From positions 1-57,524 of the forward strand of contig VRUD01000019.1 in assembly GCA_019456305.1 (NCBI GenBank): a stretch of 57,524 nucleotides of DNA, read 5' to 3'. Shown here piece after piece: positions 42,382 through 50,168 of this stretch. The notes below the pieces were generated by a model. The model did not search any database, was not told the DNA's origin, and saw nothing but the letters and a program-made list of their open reading frames with translations. How positions within the stretch are numbered: the stretch's first letter is position 1; each line of letters opens with the position of its first letter. A program made the translations under genes and the position numbers. The stretch is from Cytophagales bacterium. GTDB lineage: Bacteria > Bacteroidota > Bacteroidia > Cytophagales > VRUD01.

Positions 42382-43281
42382 ATGCATAACAAACCTCACA
42401 AAGCCGGTTTTGTAAACATCATTGGCAAGCCCAATGTAGGCAAGTCCACCTTGATGAACAAGCTGGTCAATGAAAAAGTAGCCATTATTACCTCCAAAGC
42501 CCAGACCACGCGCCACAGGATCATGGGGATATTGAATGGTGAAGATTTTCAAATCGTTTATTCAGATACACCCGGCATCATTAAACCAAAGTATGAGTTG
42601 CACAGGTCTATGATGAGGTTTGTTAACAGATCTTTTGATGATGCTGATATTATTTTGTTTGTAACAGATATTTATGAAAATCCCTTGCAAATCCAACAAG
42701 AGGATAAAAAATTAGCAGCTAAATTAGAGCAGCTTAAAGTACCTCTTTTTTTACTGCTAAATAAAGTTGACCTTGCAAAAGAAGATGATGTATTGGAAAA
42801 AATAGGTCTTTGGAAGGATTCTGTAAATGCACGTGATGTCATACCAATCTCAGCGCTTCACGGTTTTAATACCGATAAAGTTTTTGAACTGATATTGGAA
42901 AACCTGCCTTCGCATCCTCCTTTTTACCCCAAAGATGAGATCACAGATAAGCCGGAACGTTTTTTTGCATCTGAAATTATCAGGGAGAAAATTTTTTTGA
43001 ATTATAAAAAAGAAGTGCCTTACAGCAGTGAAGTGGTGATCACAGATTTTAAAGAAAAAAAAGATATAATATATATCAGGGCAGAAATATTTGTGGAAAG
43101 GAAAAGCCAAAAAGGGATACTCATCGGTAAGCAAGGCGCTGCCCTTAAAAAAGTTGGAATGGCTGCAAGAAAAGATATTGAATTATTTTTTGGAAAAAAA
43201 GTTTTTCTTGAACAATTTGTAAAAATAGAGCCGAACTGGAGGTCAAAAGTAGGGTTGTTGGGGAAATTTGGATATAAGTAA
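42382..43281 (+). CDS. era: GTPase Era
   Basis: 299 residues, normal length. G1 GKPNVGKSTLMNKL, G2 region AQTTRHRIMG, G3 DTPGI, G4 NKVD and G5-like SAL, then the KH domain with KSQKGILIGKQGAALKKVG that binds the 3' end of 16S rRNA. Era assists 30S subunit maturation in the cytoplasm. No operon partner is evident; a palindromic element follows. Confidence 0.97.
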   Translation: MHNKPHKAGFVNIIGKPNVGKSTLMNKLVNEKVAIITSKAQTTRHRIMGILNGEDFQIVYSDTPGIIKPKYELHRSMMRFVNRSFDDADIILFVTDIYENPLQIQQEDKKLAAKLEQLKVPLFLLLNKVDLAKEDDVLEKIGLWKDSVNARDVIPISALHGFNTDKVFELILENLPSHPPFYPKDEITDKPERFFASEIIREKIFLNYKKEVPYSSEVVITDFKEKKDIIYIRAEIFVERKSQKGILIGKQGAALKKVGMAARKDIELFFGKKVFLEQFVKIEPNWRSKVGLLGKFGYK

Positions 43282-43289
43282 GCGCTTAA

Positions 43290-43379
43290 GGGCATCTCTA
43301 AAAACTACACCATACATTCCCCTCTATCAAGAGGGGCAAGGGGTGTGTTTTAAAAAATATGTAGTTTTTAGAGATGCCC
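43290..43379. repeat. 90-bp MITE-like element with 20-bp perfect inverted ends
   Basis: GGGCATCTCTAAAAACTACA (43290-43309) and its exact complement (43360-43379), with an inner hairpin CCCCTCT-ATCA-AGAGGGG. It lies directly between era and the TOMM cluster promoter. It may also end the era transcript. Confidence 0.8.
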
Positions 43380-43418
43380 ATATATAATTTAATTTTTAAA
43401 AAAAAGTTTTAAAATAAT

Positions 43419-43447
43419 TTGTTTTAAAAGAAAATGTTATATATTTG
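43419..43447 (+). promoter_or_regulatory. Promoter of the TOMM cluster
   Basis: TTG (43419-43421), 18 bases, TATATTTG (43440-43447): a full match to the Bacteroidota pattern. Transcription would start near 43452, giving a leader of about 100 bases that contains the 17-bp inverted repeat. Confidence 0.7.
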
Positions 43448-43471
43448 CAAGTTCAATGTTTTATTTAAATT

Positions 43472-43523
43472 CACTGTTGTCCGATTAATTTTATTAGTTT
43501 ATAAATTTAATCGGACAACAGTG
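43472..43523 (+). promoter_or_regulatory. 17-bp perfect inverted repeat in the leader of the TOMM cluster
   Basis: CACTGTTGTCCGATTAA (43472-43488) and TTAATCGGACAACAGTG (43507-43523), 18-base loop. Positioned between promoter and first gene; candidate operator for the HTH protein or an RNA hairpin. No T-run follows. Confidence 0.75.
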
Positions 43524-43549
43524 ATAAAAATTAATAAAACAGATTAAAA

Positions 43550-43753
43550 ATGGACTACATATCATTCACAGAAAAACTGAAATATTTAACTTGGTTAATT
43601 GAAAAAAGGAATACTGGTACTGCTAATGATTTGTCAGTGAAACTTGAAATTTCCATAAGAAGTGTGGAAAGAATGATTGAAACTTTGAGATTACAAGGTA
43701 TGGAAATCAAATTCTGTCGGGTTCAAAGAAGATATATTTTAACAGATTTGTAA
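43550..43753 (+). CDS. Small HTH protein (HTH_11/DeoR-like), probable cluster regulator
   Basis: 67 residues: a winged-helix HTH alone, KLKYLTWLIEKRNTGTANDL, SVKLEISIRSVERMIETLR, then a short wing (EIKFCRVQRRYILTDL). No effector domain. It is the first gene behind the cluster promoter and inverted repeat, which suggests it regulates the cluster, but autoregulation is inferred only. Confidence 0.75.
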   Translation: MDYISFTEKLKYLTWLIEKRNTGTANDLSVKLEISIRSVERMIETLRLQGMEIKFCRVQRRYILTDL

Positions 43754-43895
43754 AAAAAACCTGCACAGCCAAAATTTGGCGGAGTTATGTGTTTACTTTG
43801 CACCGTCAAAATTTTTATTCAAAATTTTAACAACGAGAGAAGGACGATACCTCGATAAAATGTAGTCCATATTATTTAACTAAAATCTTTGTATT

Positions 43896-44036
43896 ATGAA
43901 AATCACAAAATTATCAAAATCACAAGAACTTGATTTAGTAGCTGTTGTAGTAGGTTGTTGCTGTTGTTGCTGCTGTTGTAACTGCAATAGTAGCGCGGAG
44001 GCATTTGCAAACAAACCTCCTAAAGAAGGAAACTAA
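43896..44036 (+). CDS. Poly-cysteine TOMM (streptolysin S-like) precursor peptide
   Basis: 46 residues. The leader MKITKLSKSQELDLVAVVVG is followed by a core starting with eight consecutive Cys, then NCNSSAEAFANKPPKEGN. It resembles SagA of streptolysin S (leader, Gly, a Cys-rich block, then a Ser/Gly/Pro-rich tail). The Cys and Ser residues are the expected substrates for heterocyclisation by the YcaO/E1-like enzymes encoded just downstream. The Cys run is written TGT/TGC, so it is a trinucleotide repeat that could change in length. ATG 43896 lies 142 bases after the HTH gene; a terminator follows the stop. The cleavage site is probably near VVVG. Confidence 0.93.
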   Translation: MKITKLSKSQELDLVAVVVGCCCCCCCCNCNSSAEAFANKPPKEGN

Positions 44037-44065
44037 GCATTAGTTTGCCTAAATCATTTCATTTT

Positions 44066-44111
44066 AATCAGGAACTTTAGTTCATTTGATAATGAAGTTC
44101 CTGATTTTTTT
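44066..44111 (+). terminator. Terminator between precursor and biosynthetic genes
   Basis: AATCAGGAACTT (44066-44077) pairs perfectly with AAGTTCCTGATT (44095-44106), followed by T (to 44111). It should end most transcripts after the precursor and let a fraction through to the enzymes, giving excess precursor, as known for sagA. Confidence 0.88.
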
Positions 44112-44122
44112 ATAATAACATT

Positions 44123-45100
44123 ATGATAGAAAAATTCGACATATTTAAGGATAATGAAAACAACTGTTTTCAACTAAGAACAAAAACAAATTCATACGCC
44201 CTTGAATTTGATGATAAGGAGAAGGAAAATATTTTTTTAAAAATTGTTTCCTCTATTCAAAAGAAATCTGACCAGTCACTAAAACAACTAAAATCTAAGT
44301 TCGGTAAAAACAGTAATAGTTCAAAAGTGATGGACGTATTTCATACATTGAATGAATACGGGTTATTGCCTATAGGTATTTCTGTTGAAATAAATGAAAA
44401 GGGTGTTGCATCAGTAAAATCATCATATACTTCGGATAATAAAAATTTAGACCAAGTTATTTTAGCAGTAGTTGGAGATAGCGACTTGTCGAAAAACATA
44501 TTAGAAAGTGCATCAATACTCTCTTTAAATAAAATTGTAAGGAAAAACTATCATGAATTAAATGATAGTGAATCTTGTGAACAATTAATAAATGAGAGTG
44601 ATTTCTTAATTGTTGATGGTAACAATTGGAGTCCGTATCATTTAGAATTAATCAATGAATTATGCTTAAAGAATAACAAGCCGTGGCTTTATGTTGGTGG
44701 TTTAGAAGAAATCTTAATAAAAATAGGCCCTTTGTTTTACGGTAAGGAAACAGGATGTTACAATTGTCTTATAAGCAGGATAAAAAGCAATCATGGTCAT
44801 CCTACCTTTTTAAATTCGTATGAAATATATTTAAAAAACAATAAAATAGCTTCAAAATCCGATGAATTACCTCATTCCGAGCTCTTTCACGGAATTGTTG
44901 CTAATATTGTTTTAACAGAAGTTGTTAAATTTTTTGAAGAATGGAGTTTGCCGGTTACATGGAGAACTTATATCAGTTTTAATGTAATTAATTATGAAAT
45001 TACAAGACATGCTTTGTTGAAAAAGCCATTTTGTGAAATCTGCAAACCAAATTTAGAATACAATCCTGCTCCCTGGTTAGAAGCTATTACACTTAAATAG
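44123..45100 (+). CDS. TOMM E1-like/ThiF-family leader-binding protein (cyclodehydratase partner)
   Basis: 325 residues. Residues 1-90 form a winged-helix RRE-like leader-recognition region (FQLRTKTNSYALEFDD ... VMDVFHTLNEYGLLP). The rest is a degenerate E1/ThiF fold (DQVILAVVGDSDLSKNI) with the TOMM-type block GPLFYGKETGCYNCLISRIK and a second CEIC near the C-terminus (KPFCEICKP), together a four-Cys zinc site. Matches the bacteriocin cyclodehydratase family (TIGR03882 type, SagC-like role). It should present the precursor to YcaO. Six bases separate it from the YcaO gene. Confidence 0.88.
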   Translation: MIEKFDIFKDNENNCFQLRTKTNSYALEFDDKEKENIFLKIVSSIQKKSDQSLKQLKSKFGKNSNSSKVMDVFHTLNEYGLLPIGISVEINEKGVASVKSSYTSDNKNLDQVILAVVGDSDLSKNILESASILSLNKIVRKNYHELNDSESCEQLINESDFLIVDGNNWSPYHLELINELCLKNNKPWLYVGGLEEILIKIGPLFYGKETGCYNCLISRIKSNHGHPTFLNSYEIYLKNNKIASKSDELPHSELFHGIVANIVLTEVVKFFEEWSLPVTWRTYISFNVINYEITRHALLKKPFCEICKPNLEYNPAPWLEAITLK

Positions 45101-45106
45101 ATTAAT

Positions 45107-46396
45107 ATGTCCGTAACTTCACTCAATAATGGTATAATGACCATTTCAAATGAAATAGGTATTTTATATCATATTGTTAAATTGCCAAGAATGAATTTAG
45201 ACCCACTTATGATTAGTTATGGTGTATGGCCCGCTAATACTGCATTCCTCGGTGGTGAAAAATTTGGGGGCAGAAGCAGTGGTTGTGGTTATACTTGGGA
45301 AAATGCAATTTTAGGAACGATAGGAGAAACAGTAGAAAGGTACGCTCCCACATTCTACAATATAAACGAAAGCATATGTTCATCATACAAACAGTTAAAC
45401 AAAAATGTTATACCCTTTGATGAATTTGCTTTATTTCATGATGAACAATACAATGAAGAAGAATTTCAGTTGCATAGATTTGATGAAAATGTTGAATTAA
45501 ATTGGTTTCCAACTATTGACTTAACTAATGGAAAAGAAACCTGGTGTCCCGGTCAGTTCATTTATTTGCCTTTCAATCAAGACAAACAATGGATTACAGC
45601 TAACACATCAACAGGGCTCGCAGCACACACAAATTATTATAAAGCAATATTAATAGGATTGTATGAAGTGATAGAAAGAGATAGTTTTGTTATCACATGG
45701 ATGCAAAATATTGTACCCGAAAAAATAAAAATCACTAAAGAAATCCGAGCATACATAGATCAGTATTACCCGCCTCATTATGAGTGGCATTTTTTTGATA
45801 TTACATTCGACATTAAAGTTCCAACTATATTAGGGTTTTGTTTTGGGGAAGCAGAATATGGGAAATTTGTAGCAGTAGGTTCTTCAACAAGGAGTACATA
45901 TGGTGATTCTTTAAAGAAAGTAATTATGGAAATTGGGCAAGCTGTGCCTTATTTTAGATATTTATTGGGAGAAAAAAGGAAATGGGAACCTTCGGATGAT
46001 TATACAAAAATTATGAATTTTGAAGATCATTCTATTTTTTATTTTAAGAGGCAAGACCTATGGCATGTTTTCGATAAATGGATAAATGCTGAAGAAACGA
46101 AAGAAATAAAACTATTCGAAAAAAGAAACACAACCGACAAAGAAGAAATTAAACATATTTTAAGATTACTTAAAAAGGAAAATATTAATATACTATTTAA
46201 GGACTTAACAACACCTGATATAAGACAATTAGGATTTTACAGCATTAAAATTTTTGCTCCCCAGCTAATACAGTTAGGCGGTACATATCGTTTATATTTT
46301 TCAGGAGGAGAGAGGTTATACAAAGTTCCTGAAAAATTTGGTTACCAATGCAATAATTATGCTAATTTGAATAAATATCCCCATCCTTTCCCATAA
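45107..46396 (+). CDS. YcaO cyclodehydratase (azoline-forming)
   Basis: 429 residues. YcaO ATP-binding acidic motifs: GYTWENAILGTIGETVERY (ExxxR type) and LIGLYEVIERDSFVITWM; further GSSTRSTYGDSLKKVIMEIG. The C-terminus ends PHPFP, the PxPxP tail of azoline-forming YcaO proteins. The enzyme uses ATP to activate the peptide amide during cyclisation of Cys or Ser side chains to thiazoline or oxazoline. Works with the E1-like protein encoded upstream; 15 bases before the dehydrogenase gene. Confidence 0.94.
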   Translation: MSVTSLNNGIMTISNEIGILYHIVKLPRMNLDPLMISYGVWPANTAFLGGEKFGGRSSGCGYTWENAILGTIGETVERYAPTFYNINESICSSYKQLNKNVIPFDEFALFHDEQYNEEEFQLHRFDENVELNWFPTIDLTNGKETWCPGQFIYLPFNQDKQWITANTSTGLAAHTNYYKAILIGLYEVIERDSFVITWMQNIVPEKIKITKEIRAYIDQYYPPHYEWHFFDITFDIKVPTILGFCFGEAEYGKFVAVGSSTRSTYGDSLKKVIMEIGQAVPYFRYLLGEKRKWEPSDDYTKIMNFEDHSIFYFKRQDLWHVFDKWINAEETKEIKLFEKRNTTDKEEIKHILRLLKKENINILFKDLTTPDIRQLGFYSIKIFAPQLIQLGGTYRLYFSGGERLYKVPEKFGYQCNNYANLNKYPHPFP

Positions 46397-46411
46397 TATA
46401 ATTAAATCAAT

Positions 46412-47272
46412 ATGAAATTAGAAAAGGTAAAAGAACAATATGAAAGCAAAGATAATTCAATGTATGGTAAGAAGAACATTGAAAACTCCATTGCTTTACT
46501 ATATCACGAAAATTCAAAATTTACCAGATACACAATTAGGATGGATGGTGAGAAGATTGCTGCCTTTAACAATCCCTATGTTATTGAAAGATCAAGCCAA
46601 CCCTTTAAGTCATATCCCGGTGCAGAAACCATTGATTTATCAATTTATAATGAGATAAACTCAAAGGTTAATTTTTTTGATTTAATAACTAAAAGAAGAA
46701 GTGTTCGGGATTACGATAAAAACTACAAATTATCTCTTTTTGAATTGTTTATTTTGCTCTATAATTCTTATGGAGTTAACTATAAAAGCAAAATTACAGG
46801 CCTTGATGTAGAAGGACATATTGGAATGCGTAATATTCCATCAGCAGGAGCTTTATACCCACTTGAAATTTATATAGTTACCTTTAACGCGCATATCCCC
46901 TCTGGTTTGTATCATTTTCAACCGGATAAAATTATCCTTGAAAAAATAAAAGAGGGAGAATTTATGAATGAATTAATAAATATAATCCAGGCAGAACCTT
47001 ATGTAAATATGAGAAATTCCTCCGTACTTATAATAACAACTGGCGTTATTGAACGCTTGTTAATAAAATACGGTGAAAGAGGATATCGCTTCTTAATGCA
47101 GGAATCAGGTTTTGTAGGACAAATGATAAGCTTGCTTGCAGAGTCAATTGATTTAGGATCATGTATGGTAGGTGGATATAATGACGATAAGGTAAATGAG
47201 TTTTTAGGTATAGATGGAGTTTTTGAGACAGTCAACAATATATTAGTGATTGGAGCAAAAAAAAATGAATAA
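46412..47272 (+). CDS. SagB-type FMN-dependent azoline dehydrogenase
   Basis: 286 residues, SagB/ThcOx nitroreductase-like family. FMN-binding RRSVRDYDK, PSAGALYPLEIYIVTF, the catalytic Lys-Tyr-type motif KYGERGYRFLMQESG, and LGSCMVGGY. It oxidises azolines to aromatic azoles using FMN. Its presence implies a thiazole or oxazole product. N-terminal 70 residues are a variable lead-in. Confidence 0.93.
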   Translation: MKLEKVKEQYESKDNSMYGKKNIENSIALLYHENSKFTRYTIRMDGEKIAAFNNPYVIERSSQPFKSYPGAETIDLSIYNEINSKVNFFDLITKRRSVRDYDKNYKLSLFELFILLYNSYGVNYKSKITGLDVEGHIGMRNIPSAGALYPLEIYIVTFNAHIPSGLYHFQPDKIILEKIKEGEFMNELINIIQAEPYVNMRNSSVLIITTGVIERLLIKYGERGYRFLMQESGFVGQMISLLAESIDLGSCMVGGYNDDKVNEFLGIDGVFETVNNILVIGAKKNE

Positions 47273-47287
47273 AAGTTTTTATAACTC

Positions 47288-48151
47288 ATGAAAGACATAA
47301 TTATTTCAAACATATCATATAAAGTCAATGATAAGGAGATTTTAAATAAAGTCAGTTTATCTGTAAATAAAGGAGAAGTTTTTGCATTAATAGGGCAAAA
47401 TGGTTCAGGGAAATCTACATTAATAGATATTATTCTGAATGATATCAAACCTTCAGAAGGAAAAGTCAGTTTTTTTGAACAACCCAAATACTCATTTGAT
47501 AAAATTGGAATAGTTTATGACCATTTACCTTTATTCCCTTTATTAAGAACAAAAGAAGTTGTTAAGTATTTTTGTACTATTCATAAACTCCATTATAATG
47601 ATATTGCAACAAAATATTTTGAAATATTTGGCATTGTTAAAATACTTAAATCTCTTATTAGAGAATTATCGCAAGGAGAGAAAAAAAGACTTTCAATCAT
47701 GTTATCTATTATTCACAACCCGATATTACTTGTTTTAGATGAACCCTTTGCTAATTTAGATCCGACTATTATAGAATCTATTTGGAAAGTTCTAAAAAGT
47801 AATAATAGAACTATTTTTTTTACAACTCATAATTGGAAAGAAGTAGAAGAATTGTCTGATAAAATAGGATTTCTATACTACGGTCGTATGTTGTCACAAC
47901 CTAATTCACCATCTTTTTATATTAATAATCTACCTGCTCAAAAAAAAATAGCTATTAACTATTCGGAAAACATTGTGAAACAAATAGGTGAATTTAGATA
48001 TTATGTCCATGATGAAATTATTAATATTTTTTTTCCAAATGGATCAAACTTAATGTCTAAAGTAAATCAAAATACAAATAATTTTTCCGTCAAAGATGTA
48101 GGGTTAAAAGATGCCTATTTGTTTGATATATATACCAATAACAATGCTTAA
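47288..48151 (+). CDS. ABC transporter ATP-binding protein (TOMM export/immunity)
   Basis: 287 residues. Walker A LIGQNGSGKSTLIDIIL, signature ELSQGEKKRLSIMLSI, Walker B LLVLDEPFANLDPT, H-loop FFTTHNWKEVEELS. Pairs with the ABC-2 permease whose ATG (48144) overlaps its last codons by eight bases. Likely exports the modified peptide or gives self-protection, as SagGHI do. Confidence 0.92.
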   Translation: MKDIIISNISYKVNDKEILNKVSLSVNKGEVFALIGQNGSGKSTLIDIILNDIKPSEGKVSFFEQPKYSFDKIGIVYDHLPLFPLLRTKEVVKYFCTIHKLHYNDIATKYFEIFGIVKILKSLIRELSQGEKKRLSIMLSIIHNPILLVLDEPFANLDPTIIESIWKVLKSNNRTIFFTTHNWKEVEELSDKIGFLYYGRMLSQPNSPSFYINNLPAQKKIAINYSENIVKQIGEFRYYVHDEIINIFFPNGSNLMSKVNQNTNNFSVKDVGLKDAYLFDIYTNNNA

Positions 48152-48857
48152 AATAATATTCCACTCCATATACTACCAACTGTTAATATTTTTAAGAGTA
48201 AAACAAGCAGTATTTTTCACTCTCGTTTTCCCTGCTTTTCTCTTTATTATATTTGGCAGTATTTGGGGAATTGATAATCCGGAATATGTTTTTTTTCTGT
48301 TGTCTGGAGTTATCGGAATGACAATTGCAAGTGATGGATTATTTGCAATTGGCCCAGTAGTGAAAGAATACTATGCAAATGGTTTAATTAAATATTTGCG
48401 GAAATTACCATTTAATATATTGCATCATTTTATTGGCTTAATCATAAGTAAAATAATTACTCTTATTTTTATAGTACTAGTACTTTGCATCGCTTCAAAA
48501 ATTGTTTTTGATTATTCTGTATCAATATTTAATATAGCCAATTTCATTGTCGGGATTTTTATTGGCTTGTTTATGTTCGCTTTTATGGGATTAGCGATTT
48601 CTTTTTCAGGAATAAAATATGGTGGAGGAAAAGGAATAATTAATTTTTTTTATTTTATTGTCTTATTTACAAGTAATGCCTTTTACCCTGCTTATGCATT
48701 TAACGAAACAGTTGGAATAATAGGCAATACATTACCGCTTAATCCTATATTAAATTTACTAAGAGGTGAAGGTTTTGATATAACTATCGTTTTTTGGTTG
48801 ATTATTCCTGTATTTATTTTTTATTACCTTTTTAATAAAGTACAAGTTAAAAGATGA
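48144..48857 (+). CDS. ABC-2 type permease (TOMM export/immunity)
   Basis: 237 residues from ATG 48144 (MLKIIFHSIYYQLLIFLRVK); an in-frame ATG at 48111 would lie within the ATPase gene and is less likely. Six membrane helices, ABC-2 pattern with YANGLIKYLRKLPFNILHHF and a late LPLNPILNLLRGEGF. Forms the transporter with the preceding ATPase; its stop overlaps the next start (ATGA at 48854). Confidence 0.88.
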   Translation: MLKIIFHSIYYQLLIFLRVKQAVFFTLVFPAFLFIIFGSIWGIDNPEYVFFLLSGVIGMTIASDGLFAIGPVVKEYYANGLIKYLRKLPFNILHHFIGLIISKIITLIFIVLVLCIASKIVFDYSVSIFNIANFIVGIFIGLFMFAFMGLAISFSGIKYGGGKGIINFFYFIVLFTSNAFYPAYAFNETVGIIGNTLPLNPILNLLRGEGFDITIVFWLIIPVFIFYYLFNKVQVKR

Positions 48858-49354
48858 TAATAACAATTGCTGAAATATTATGTTTTGTTATTATACTGAC
48901 GGCATTCCATGAACTTGGGCATATTATTTTTGCAAAAATTTTAGGACTGGATATACAAAAAGTAGGGTTTTCCCTGCGACCGTATCCGCATGTTTTTGTT
49001 TCAATAAAATGGCCGTATAAAAAAACGGAAAAATTAATCTATCTCTTTTCAGGTTCATTTATTACACTGTCATTATTCTTTATTTCTTTTGTTAATGATT
49101 TCTTTGAACATAAATTTTTATATTATGCTTTTGCAATTCAATTTATCATAGAAACCAATCCGTTTTACTCAGATTTTACTATTGCCGTTGTATCAAACAA
49201 CATTGAGCGCCTTAAAAACAATAGAAATATAAATGCTGACTTTTATAAAAACCAATTTTTAAAATATCAATTCAGCTTTAAATGGTATATTCATTTTGTA
49301 TTATGGACTTTATTAATAACATTACTTTTTAACCTCAAAAAACAAATAATATGA
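48854..49354 (+). CDS. Integral-membrane HExxH metalloprotease-like protein (M50-like), candidate leader peptidase
   Basis: 166 residues, about four membrane helices. HELGH (zinc ligands) lies in the first helix (ILTAFHELGHIIFAKILGL), and a later TNPFYSDFTIA resembles the NP..D second motif of site-2 proteases that supplies the third ligand. This suggests a minimal membrane metalloprotease. Inside a TOMM operon the obvious substrate is the precursor leader, a role filled in streptococci by the unrelated SagE (CPBP family); self-immunity is an alternative. ATGA overlap with the permease and a 4-base overlap with the next gene show tight coupling. Confidence 0.72.
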   Translation: MIITIAEILCFVIILTAFHELGHIIFAKILGLDIQKVGFSLRPYPHVFVSIKWPYKKTEKLIYLFSGSFITLSLFFISFVNDFFEHKFLYYAFAIQFIIETNPFYSDFTIAVVSNNIERLKNNRNINADFYKNQFLKYQFSFKWYIHFVLWTLLITLLFNLKKQII

Positions 49355-50148
49355 TACGCTTATTTATTATTTCGCTGATAGTTATTTCTTGTAATGGAAA
49401 TTCAACACAAATTGACAAATCGCAAATTATTAATTATCAAAAAGAATCCGCCTCAATTCAATCAGATTCACTGCTCGTTGGTATTCAAGATAAAATCCTT
49501 CAATCTTTTGTACAAAGCTTGATGTCAAAAAAAATTGAAGAAATGGAAAAATTAAGCAACGAATTAGAAAAGTTATTCAAGCAGAAAAATAAAAACCTTA
49601 TTTTGTACTGGCGATCTTATTTACAGTTTTACAAATCAATTTACTATCTGAAAAGCAGTGAAAAAGAGAATGCCAAAAAAGAAATTGAAAGAGGAGTTGA
49701 TTGGATGGAAGAAATGAAGAAAAAAAATTCAGAAGATTATGCACTATTGACGATGCTTAAAAGTTTTTCCATTCAGTTTAAATCAGGAATGAAAGCCGCC
49801 TTCATTTCAAAAGATGTGAAACAAAATGCTAAAACTGCTATTGCAATAGATTCTTTAAATCTCAGGGCTTACTATGTGTACGCTAGCAACGATTTTTATA
49901 CACCAAAAAAATACGGTGGCGGAAAAGAGGCAGAAAAATACTTATTGAAAGCTATTTCTTTGCCAGATCAAAAAATAAAAAATATATATTTACCCTCATG
50001 GGGAAAAGAAGAGGCCTATGAAATGCTCATTAAACTCTATATCCGAAATAAAAAATTGGATTTGGCTAAAAAATATTTTAAAAAAGCTAACAAATTGTAT
50101 CCTGATAATTATACAATTAATCAATTAGCCACCAAATTAATAGAATAA
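49351..50148 (+). CDS. TPR-containing lipoprotein
   Basis: 265 residues. Lipoprotein signal MIRLFIISLIVISC with lipobox VISC; helical repeats follow, with a TPR-like pair near the end (YGGGKEAEKYLLKAI, LYIRNKKLDLAKKYFKKANK). Lipid-anchored, likely on the periplasmic side of the inner or outer membrane. It overlaps the protease gene by four bases and precedes the receptor by 20. It may support the receptor or bind the peptide; function not established. Confidence 0.75.
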   Translation: MIRLFIISLIVISCNGNSTQIDKSQIINYQKESASIQSDSLLVGIQDKILQSFVQSLMSKKIEEMEKLSNELEKLFKQKNKNLILYWRSYLQFYKSIYYLKSSEKENAKKEIERGVDWMEEMKKKNSEDYALLTMLKSFSIQFKSGMKAAFISKDVKQNAKTAIAIDSLNLRAYYVYASNDFYTPKKYGGGKEAEKYLLKAISLPDQKIKNIYLPSWGKEEAYEMLIKLYIRNKKLDLAKKYFKKANKLYPDNYTINQLATKLIE

Positions 50149-50168
50149 AACATTGAAATTCCGATACG

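Noticed and set aside
43787..43858. Short frame (about 23 codons) between the HTH gene and the precursor
   Set aside because: No leader-like sequence, no Cys/Ser-rich core and no ribosome site; not supported as a second precursor.
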